47,043 bases of DNA, from contig CAJLWM010000009.1 of NCBI GenBank assembly GCA_905210415.1, forward strand, positions 1 through 47,043, read 5' to 3'. Below the pieces are notes generated by a model. That model ran no database searches and was not told where the DNA came from. It saw nothing but the letters and a program-made list of their open reading frames with translations. Below, piece by piece: positions 41,844 to 47,043 of the stretch. The position numbers and the translations under genes are program-made. Within the stretch, counting starts at the first letter, position 1. Each line of letters starts with the position of its first letter. This stretch comes from an uncultured Prevotellaceae bacterium (lineage in GTDB: Bacteria; Bacteroidota; Bacteroidia; Bacteroidales; Muribaculaceae).

Positions 41844-43139
41844 TTATTTGTTATGAGTTATTTTTTCAGTTTGTTTTTTGATGAGTTGGATTGTAGAAGA
41901 GTCGACTGTAAACACTGAGTTCAGACCTTGTTCCTCTTGGGCGGGATCGCAGGTGTAGTCGTCGCCGTTTTGCCAGTTGACGTGGGTTGGTTTTGCCAAA
42001 CCGCCCCATCCCCAGAAATTGCAGCCGGCTATCATGCCGCTATCGTTGATTAGCGAGAACACGTAGCGGTAGTATGCGTCGCGTCCGCTTGTTGGTGTGC
42101 CTGGAGTGAAAGAGAAGTTGTCGCGAGGATAGCCAAATTCCTCAAGCACCACTGGTTTGCCCATTTGCTTCATCAGTTCGTAGTGCTTTTTTACGTATTC
42201 GCGGGTGTTGCTGCAAGCATTTTTCACACCGTCTACTATAGTGCTGCGGTCAATCCATCCCCAGTTGTATGGCCAAATGTGGATGTTGGCGTAATCTACC
42301 TCTGGGAAACTGTGGATTTCTTTCCATAGCTGTATGTCGTCGTCGCAACCTTGCATGCCTTCGTTGCCGGTAGATACCAGGTGGTTAGGGTCGAGGCTTT
42401 TGATTAGTTTAGCAGCTTCGTGAATCCAACTGGCAAAAGCCTCTTTGTCGCTGCCGAATGGGCGTGGCTCATTGGCAATTTGCCACGACATGATGGCTGG
42501 GCTTTCGGTGTATGGCTTGCCATTGATGCTGTTTACGCGACACACGATGGCGCGAATGTGATTGGAAAACATTTCGTGAGCCTTTTTGCAAGTGGCATAC
42601 TGTTTCACATATTCCATATATGTAGGCCATCCATCGATGCTTGGGATGGGCGCCTTGCCGCATCCTGCCCATTCGAGGTAAGTGCTGAAGCCACCGCTCC
42701 ATTCCCAAGCGTTGTTGAGGTAGAGCACGGCTTTCATATTGCGGCGTTCGAGTTCCACGAGGAGATAATCAAGCCCTTGCAAGATGGTGTCGTTGTATAC
42801 GCCAGGGCTGGTTTGCAGTGTGGGTTCGATGTGTGAAGCCAACCCCTCGGCTCCGTCGCCACCCACCAGGATGCGCAGGTTGTTGATGCCTATGAGTTGC
42901 ATCTCGTCGAGTTCGGCTTTGAGTCGCTCGCGGTCGCCGCCACGCCCTTGAGAGGCAAGTATTGCTCCATACCAGAAATTGGTGCCGACATAGTTGTAAA
43001 CAGTGTCACCGATGTGGAATTTTCCGTCCTTGATGGTTACGAAATCGGGTGTCGTGGGCTGGTGGCTTGAGCTGCAAGCCGATGAAGCCAACGATGCTAA
43101 AATGATAGTCATTGCCAAATATAGTTTCAAGATATTCAT
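41844..43139 (-). CDS. GH5 subfamily 7 endo-beta-1,4-mannanase lipoprotein
   Basis: This 431-residue lipoprotein (lipobox ASSAC, Cys22) is an endo-mannanase. It has FHIGDTVYNYVGTNFWYGA near the N-terminus, the acid/base Glu224 in SWQIANEPRPF, NIHIWPYNWGW and the nucleophile Glu334 in VLEEFGYPRD. FWGWGG near the end completes the GH5_7 pattern. It cuts internal beta-1,4-mannosyl bonds. It heads the run GH5_7-CE7-susC and so on, after a 315-bp gap filled with repeats, and no TAnnTTTG box is seen directly upstream. Confidence 0.93.
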   Translation of the reverse strand: MNILKLYLAMTIILASLASSACSSSHQPTTPDFVTIKDGKFHIGDTVYNYVGTNFWYGAILASQGRGGDRERLKAELDEMQLIGINNLRILVGGDGAEGLASHIEPTLQTSPGVYNDTILQGLDYLLVELERRNMKAVLYLNNAWEWSGGFSTYLEWAGCGKAPIPSIDGWPTYMEYVKQYATCKKAHEMFSNHIRAIVCRVNSINGKPYTESPAIMSWQIANEPRPFGSDKEAFASWIHEAAKLIKSLDPNHLVSTGNEGMQGCDDDIQLWKEIHSFPEVDYANIHIWPYNWGWIDRSTIVDGVKNACSNTREYVKKHYELMKQMGKPVVLEEFGYPRDNFSFTPGTPTSGRDAYYRYVFSLINDSGMIAGCNFWGWGGLAKPTHVNWQNGDDYTCDPAQEEQGLNSVFTVDSSTIQLIKKQTEKITHNK

Positions 43140-43177
43140 TATGTGGGTTTATGTTAGTATTATCGATTGCAAAATTT

Positions 43178-43362
43178 AACCCAATTCGGTCATTAGGGCT
43201 TGACAGGGTTTCGGAATTTTAGAAGTGCAGATTTTGTATGCTTTTTAATGAGTAATAGCCGGCTATTGCGAATTAAAAACAAACAAAAGATGCCTTATAA
43301 AAACCGAAAGACTCCAAGCAGTAGAAAAAACTTACATTTACGGTCTAATGACGATTTGGGTT
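43178..43362 (+). repeat. MITE-like repeat, copy D (full length, 185 bp)
   Basis: Begins AACCCAATTCGGTCATTAGG and ends ACGATTTGGGTT, the inverted counterpart. Inside, TTTTTAAT/ATTAAAAA (43242-43279) with AATAGCC/GGCTATT at the centre form a long imperfect hairpin, and TTTCGG/CCGAAA form a second nested pair. It lies between the GH5_7 gene and the SASA esterase gene of the PUL. Confidence 0.9.
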
Positions 43363-43440
43363 ACCCAATTCGGTCATTAGGGCTTGACAGGGTTTCGGAA
43401 TTTTAGAAGCGCAGATGTTTTTGACCGATTTGGGCATTAG
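43363..43440 (+). repeat. MITE-like repeat, copy D' (internally deleted)
   Basis: Directly abuts copy D, starting ACCCAATTCGGTCATTAGGG. It repeats about 50 bp of the left half (to AGAAGCGCAGAT) and then jumps to GACCGATTTGGG, the other terminus. So it keeps both ends and has lost the palindromic middle. Confidence 0.8.
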
Positions 43441-43454
43441 ATAGTATGGTTTCA

Positions 43455-44891
43455 CTAATTGTCCCAATCGTCGGTTCGGAATGGCACTAATGGCAACCAG
43501 CGTAGGTTGTGCACGCTGCCGATTTCCCAATTGTGGAAGCAGTAGCGCACTGCCACGATTTTGTCAACGGCTGGGCAGGTGATGCGTATGTCGCGGGTGT
43601 CGTAGATTTCCTCGGCGGCGGCTGGATGAAACACGCGGTCGTTGCCAGCGCACTCAAATCCCTGTAGGTCTCGATTTGGGGTGAACCCGTCGGGTGCATT
43701 GTTGAAATGTAGGATTGCCGTGTTGCCGTCTACGTCCATACTTTTGTAGGTCGGGCTGTCGCACGCTATGCCTCCTATGCCGTAGGTCTTTACTGCGGCC
43801 ATAAAGGCAAGTCGTTCGCCGATAGGTTGCTTGGTGCTGGCATGTATGTCCTCCGTCTCATGTGGTTTCACGAGGTCGCTGGTGGATATTATCCCGGAGT
43901 TTGGTATGATGCTTGCGGCTTTGTGCTGAGCCTCACGAAGCATGGCTGCCTTGGTGCCTTTAACGTCGCCATAGGAATATGGCGGAATTTCCACCATATA
44001 GAATGGCAGGCTGTCTTGCTGCCAACGCTGGCGCCACGTTTTTACCATGGTGGCGAGTCGGTTGGCGTAGGTGCTGTGTTGGCCTACGTTGCTTTCGCCT
44101 TGATTCCATAGAAAACCTTTCACGGTGTAGCCCACGAGAGGATTCAGCATGCCGTTGTACATTATCATGGGTTGATCCCATTCGCGTATATCCTTGTTGC
44201 CGGCGTCGGCAAGATTGATATCGGCATAGTCTTTGAGAATGTCCTCGGGTAGCCATCCCTCTACATGGCTGCCACCCCAACTGCAATTGATTATGCCCAC
44301 CGGCACACAGAGCATCTCGGTGAGTGCTTTTGCAAAGTGATAGCCCACGGCGCTAAACCATGCGGCATTCTCTGGCTCGCATTCTTTCCATTCTCCCGAC
44401 ACGCGGTCGGAAGGCTTTAAGGCTCCGGTTTTCGACACCGTTGCCATTCTGATTTTTCCGCGGTATTTCCCTGAAAATGCTATCTCTCGATTGCTGTCGG
44501 CAATAGGTTGTGTCCAAAAGCCGTTTAGGGGCATTTCCATATTGGATTGTCCGGAGCAAAACCACACTTCGCCCACCAGCACATGCTTGGCTGTGACGGT
44601 TGAATTTTTGTCGTGGAAGCGTATTTCGTGCTCGCTGAATGATGCTTTTGGGGTGGCGACAGCCACTTCCCATCGTCCGTCGGCATTGGCTTTGACGCGA
44701 TAGTTGCGATTGTTCCAAGAGGTGACTATGTCTACTTGAGCATCTGGAGTGCTCCATCCCCAAAGGTGTGCATCGGCACATTGCTGAAGCACCATGTTGT
44801 GGCCTATCACGTCGGGCAATTCCACAGCTGTGGCTGCTATGCTCAAGGTGGCGGCTATTATTGTTGACGATATTTTATGTAGCATATTCAT
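43455..44891 (-). CDS. Sialate O-acetylesterase-like SGNH acetyl esterase (SASA)
   Basis: A protein of about 478 residues with a signal peptide (from MNMLHKISSTIIAATLSIAA). It has a small N-terminal beta domain, then the SGNH core WFCSGQSNMEMPL (nucleophile Ser), INCSWGGSHVEGWLPE, FLWNQGESNVG and DIHASTKQPIGERLA with the Asp-x-x-His catalytic pair (SASA family, often labelled sialate acetylesterase). Members of this group in PULs deacetylate plant polysaccharides including mannans. I chose the ATG at 44891; an earlier ATG at 44942 would overlap the upstream gene and spoil the signal peptide. Confidence 0.9.
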   Translation of the reverse strand: MNMLHKISSTIIAATLSIAATAVELPDVIGHNMVLQQCADAHLWGWSTPDAQVDIVTSWNNRNYRVKANADGRWEVAVATPKASFSEHEIRFHDKNSTVTAKHVLVGEVWFCSGQSNMEMPLNGFWTQPIADSNREIAFSGKYRGKIRMATVSKTGALKPSDRVSGEWKECEPENAAWFSAVGYHFAKALTEMLCVPVGIINCSWGGSHVEGWLPEDILKDYADINLADAGNKDIREWDQPMIMYNGMLNPLVGYTVKGFLWNQGESNVGQHSTYANRLATMVKTWRQRWQQDSLPFYMVEIPPYSYGDVKGTKAAMLREAQHKAASIIPNSGIISTSDLVKPHETEDIHASTKQPIGERLAFMAAVKTYGIGGIACDSPTYKSMDVDGNTAILHFNNAPDGFTPNRDLQGFECAGNDRVFHPAAAEEIYDTRDIRITCPAVDKIVAVRYCFHNWEIGSVHNLRWLPLVPFRTDDWDN

Positions 44892-44910
44892 AAGGAGAAT
44901 GTTTTTGCGG

Positions 44911-45879
44911 TTACATTTCACATTGCAGGTAGTGTCGCACAAGCACAGCCCAAGGCTTTAGGTTGCACTCTTTCCACTCGCGTCCGTTGGCTGGGGTGCC
45001 AGGTGTGAGCATTGAGCAACTTTCCACCTTGTCACTTATTGACCATGCAATCCAGCTGATGGAGTGTTCGCGGGCAATTTTCAGCCATTCTTCCCACGAC
45101 TGCATGTCAAACACGCCGTCGCCTGTGTGAACCATTCCGCCTGTTTCTGAAAAGAATATTGGTAATCCCTTGTTGATTGCATAGAGCACTTTTTGGCGGT
45201 TCCAGTCGGTGTGAGTGGCTGAGTAGTAGTGCACCGAATACATGATGTTGCTAAACCCGGTGATTGGGTCGTCGGCAGCGAGGTCTACAAGTTGGTCCCA
45301 CTTAGGGGTAGGGACTATGATTATTGATTTAGGTGCGTTCTTGCGTATTACAGGAATCAAAGCATTGGCATAATCTTTGATTTCGCTCCATTTTACTTCC
45401 TCTGGTTCGTTCCAGATTTCGAAGAGCACGTTTGGCAGTTTGCCATATTTCTTTGTCACAACCGAGAAGAACTCCTTAGCAAGCTTAAGGTTGTTTTTGT
45501 GGCTATGAAAATCGATGAGAACGTATATGCCGTGTTGCACTGCGGCGTTCACCATAGAGTCGACGGTGGCGTAGGCAAGATTGGGATTTTTATCGTAGCT
45601 GTTGTCGTCGAGGTTCAAGCCTATTGAGCATCTCACGATAGTTGCTTTCCATTCTTGTGCTACTCGTGCCACAGCACCTTCGTTGAAGTATCGGTGCCAC
45701 CAATTATGCCACCCGAAGCTTACTCCGCGCAGTTGCACCTTATTGTTGTGTTGGTCTACTAAGTATTGGCCTTTTACCTCGAGAGTGCCGTGTAGTTGCA
45801 CAGGGGTGTTAGCCAAAGTTCCCATTGATATTGTTGCCACGCATATCGCGGCGAATAAAAATCGCATTAATTTCTTCAT
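44911..45879 (-). CDS. GH5 (subfamily 2-like) endo-beta-1,4-glucanase
   Basis: This 322-residue secreted enzyme (signal peptide about 1-24, ending TLANT) has the cellulase-type GH5 sequence: VQLRGVSFGWHNWW, TIVRCSIGL, GIYVLIDFHSH, acid/base Glu158 in EIWNEPEEV and nucleophile Glu245 in FSETGG. The WHNWW and short length point to subfamily 2, mostly endoglucanases. In a mannan PUL it would cleave the glucose-containing stretches of glucomannan, or act as a mannanase of relaxed specificity. It has the best promoter in the window. Confidence 0.88.
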   Translation of the reverse strand: MKKLMRFLFAAICVATISMGTLANTPVQLHGTLEVKGQYLVDQHNNKVQLRGVSFGWHNWWHRYFNEGAVARVAQEWKATIVRCSIGLNLDDNSYDKNPNLAYATVDSMVNAAVQHGIYVLIDFHSHKNNLKLAKEFFSVVTKKYGKLPNVLFEIWNEPEEVKWSEIKDYANALIPVIRKNAPKSIIIVPTPKWDQLVDLAADDPITGFSNIMYSVHYYSATHTDWNRQKVLYAINKGLPIFFSETGGMVHTGDGVFDMQSWEEWLKIAREHSISWIAWSISDKVESCSMLTPGTPANGREWKECNLKPWAVLVRHYLQCEM

Positions 45880-45923
45880 TGTTGAATTTGGTTTTGTGTC
45901 TTATTCGTTTATGTTATTTACGG

Positions 45924-45955
45924 CAAAGATACACCTCCGAAACTCACACTTCAAA
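45924..45955 (-). promoter_or_regulatory. Promoter of GH5/SASA genes (TTTG-N20-TATCTTTG)
   Basis: On the minus strand TTTG (45952-45955) and TATCTTTG (45924-45931) are 20 nt apart, an exact match to the Bacteroidota housekeeping promoter. The leader would be about 40 nt. It would transcribe the GH5_2-like gene and the SASA gene. Confidence 0.8.
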
Positions 45956-46005
45956 ACAAATGGTATGTGAGTGCCACAAACGGATAAAATAGTATCAACA
46001 GGACG

Positions 46006-46881
46006 CTATATTATCACCGATTTCTTGCGGTAGTTGTCGCGGAAACTCTTTGGTGAGCATCCTTTTCTGCTTTTGAAAATACGATTGAAATTAGAGATGT
46101 TGTTGAAGCCGCAATCATAGCAGATCTCGGCTATCGACATTGTGCTGTCAACCAGTTTGCGCGACGCGATTCCCAATCGGATGTCGATGATATAATCGGA
46201 AATCGTTTTGCCGGTGCGCAGCTTGAAGAATCGGCTGAAAGCAGAGGGTGTCATGCCCACCAGATCAGACAACTCCTGTAGTCGGATTTCTTGGTTGAAA
46301 TTGTCCACAATGTATGCCTTCACTTTCTGCACCCGGCGGCTGTCGCTGCTGGTGCTGGAGTGGGCAAACGAGGTGCTTGACAGGGTTTTGGTGTTTTCGA
46401 CGATGGAAAGTTCGTAGAGAATCGACATGAGTTTTATCACGCGATAAAAGTCCGGTTGAGTGTGAGTGATTTCGTCGAGCATGCCATACACTTTCATTAT
46501 GGCGGTCATATCGAATGCAAGTCCGCAGCGAGCCTTTTCCAGAAGTTTGCCGATGTTTGAGAGTTGGTTCTTGCTGAGGAAGTTTTTGCCAAACACGTCG
46601 GGCGAGAATTGGATGGTGATTTCGCGGATATTCTCGCTTTGGCATTCTCCCTGTTCCCACATATGCTCAAGGTCGCTGCCTATGAGTGCGAGGTCGTATT
46701 CTAGAAGTGTCTCGATAGAGTCGCCCACTATGCGACGGGCGCCTTTGCAGTTGGCACAAAAGTTGAGTTCCACCTCAAAGTGTTTGTGAAGCGGATAGTT
46801 AAAGCACGTTTTATATCGGTCTACAAGATAAAAGCAGTCTTCTTGTTGAAGAGGTGTGATTTCAGTGATGATTTGGCTCAT
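46006..46881 (-). CDS. AraC-family transcriptional regulator of the mannan PUL
   Basis: This 291-residue protein has an N-terminal cupin sensor (NYPLHKHFEVELNFCANCKG, EYDLALIGSDLEHMW). A C-terminal AraC double helix-turn-helix (about 187-288) has IRLQELSDLVGMTPSAFSRF and SIAEICYDCGFNNISNFNRIFKSRKGCSPKSFR. It is the most upstream gene of the PUL on the same strand and so is the likely sugar-responsive regulator, replacing the hybrid two-component system common in Bacteroides PULs. Its ligand is unknown. A TAATTTTG box lies about 130 nt upstream. Confidence 0.92.
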   Translation of the reverse strand: MSQIITEITPLQQEDCFYLVDRYKTCFNYPLHKHFEVELNFCANCKGARRIVGDSIETLLEYDLALIGSDLEHMWEQGECQSENIREITIQFSPDVFGKNFLSKNQLSNIGKLLEKARCGLAFDMTAIMKVYGMLDEITHTQPDFYRVIKLMSILYELSIVENTKTLSSTSFAHSSTSSDSRRVQKVKAYIVDNFNQEIRLQELSDLVGMTPSAFSRFFKLRTGKTISDYIIDIRLGIASRKLVDSTMSIAEICYDCGFNNISNFNRIFKSRKGCSPKSFRDNYRKKSVII

Positions 46882-47011
46882 AGTTTTTTGGTTCTTATGG
46901 TAATCGTAAAAAATTGCAATATTAGCAAATCCTGTTGCTAAAATAATACTTTTTTGCCGAAAACTTGTAAAATCTTGCTGAATAAATCACTGTAGAGTCC
47001 AACAGCAAGTG

Positions 47012-47019
47012 CAAAATTA
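47012..47019 (-). promoter_or_regulatory. Candidate -7 box for the PUL AraC gene
   Basis: TAATTTTG on the minus strand matches TAnnTTTG and is the same eight bases as the susC box. The leader would be about 125 nt, AT-rich, without clear structure. The window ends 24 bp upstream, so a -33 box can only partly be judged. Confidence 0.4.
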
Positions 47020-47043
47020 GTAAAAGTGTTTAAAGAAACGATC

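Noticed and set aside
1..47043. CRISPR array
   Set aside because: The only recurrent sequences are the dispersed 187-bp repeats and hairpins; no short regularly spaced direct repeats or cas genes were seen.
1..47043. Genome-wide TAG recoding in the host
   Set aside because: Intact chromosomal genes here (LRR at 9728, VOC at 11516) end in TAG at the natural C-terminus, so TAG is a normal stop in the host; only the decayed accessory genes carry internal TAGs.

Overview
The window is chromosomal DNA from a member of the Bacteroidales. The evidence is a complete SusC/SusD polysaccharide utilisation locus (PUL), lipoproteins with short lipoboxes, few strong Shine-Dalgarno sites, and repeated promoter boxes of the Bacteroidota form TAnnTTTG (several with a TTTG-like box about 20 nt upstream). 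The genus cannot be fixed from sequence alone; a gut relative of Prevotellaceae or Muribaculaceae is my guess.

Left edge (1-5240): the decayed end of a conjugative or mobilisable element (relaxase C-terminus with an in-frame TAG, then a small inverted-repeat element). Next to it is a tight four-gene defence operon on the minus strand: Vsr mismatch endonuclease, C5-cytosine methyltransferase, HpaII-family restriction endonuclease and an OLD-family ATPase/TOPRIM nuclease.

Housekeeping and accessory region (5.2-27.5 kb): an AraC regulator, YjbQ, an SDR oxidoreductase, a secreted leucine-rich-repeat protein, a CNNM/CBS membrane protein, a VOC protein and a phosphohexomutase. A four-gene damage-repair operon follows (flavin reductase, HD-domain/MsrA fusion, YaaA, Ogt), then a MATE exporter, a GH36 alpha-galactosidase, a GH33 sialidase, a group of small genes (GNAT, DUF1294, YgbA, a YqiA-DUF1653 fusion), a secreted HSL-type esterase and a NERD nuclease-like protein. 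Remnants lie between these genes: a DUF3791-like gene with two in-frame TAG codons, a LamG-like domain, an IS transposase N-terminus and a HipA N-terminus.

PUL (27.5-46.9 kb, all minus strand): AraC regulator, GH5 endoglucanase-like enzyme, SGNH/SASA acetylesterase, GH5_7 mannanase, CE7-type acetylesterase, SusC, SusD, two surface glycan-binding lipoproteins, two GH26 mannanases, GH130 mannosylglucose phosphorylase and an AGE-family (mannobiose/cellobiose) 2-epimerase. The set fits breakdown of acetylated beta-mannan or glucomannan. Surface mannanases and esterases would make short oligosaccharides, SusCD would import them, the epimerase would turn mannobiose into mannosylglucose, and GH130 would phosphorolyse it. 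The GH36 enzyme about 7 kb away could remove galactose side chains of galactomannan. No inner-membrane sugar transporter is present in the window.

A family of about 187-bp repeats with terminal inverted repeats and a strong central palindrome (a MITE-like element) occurs at five intergenic sites, including a tandem full-plus-deleted pair inside the PUL. This is the most striking unexplained structure in the window. The HD-MsrA fusion and the R-M/OLD operon are the other main points of interest.
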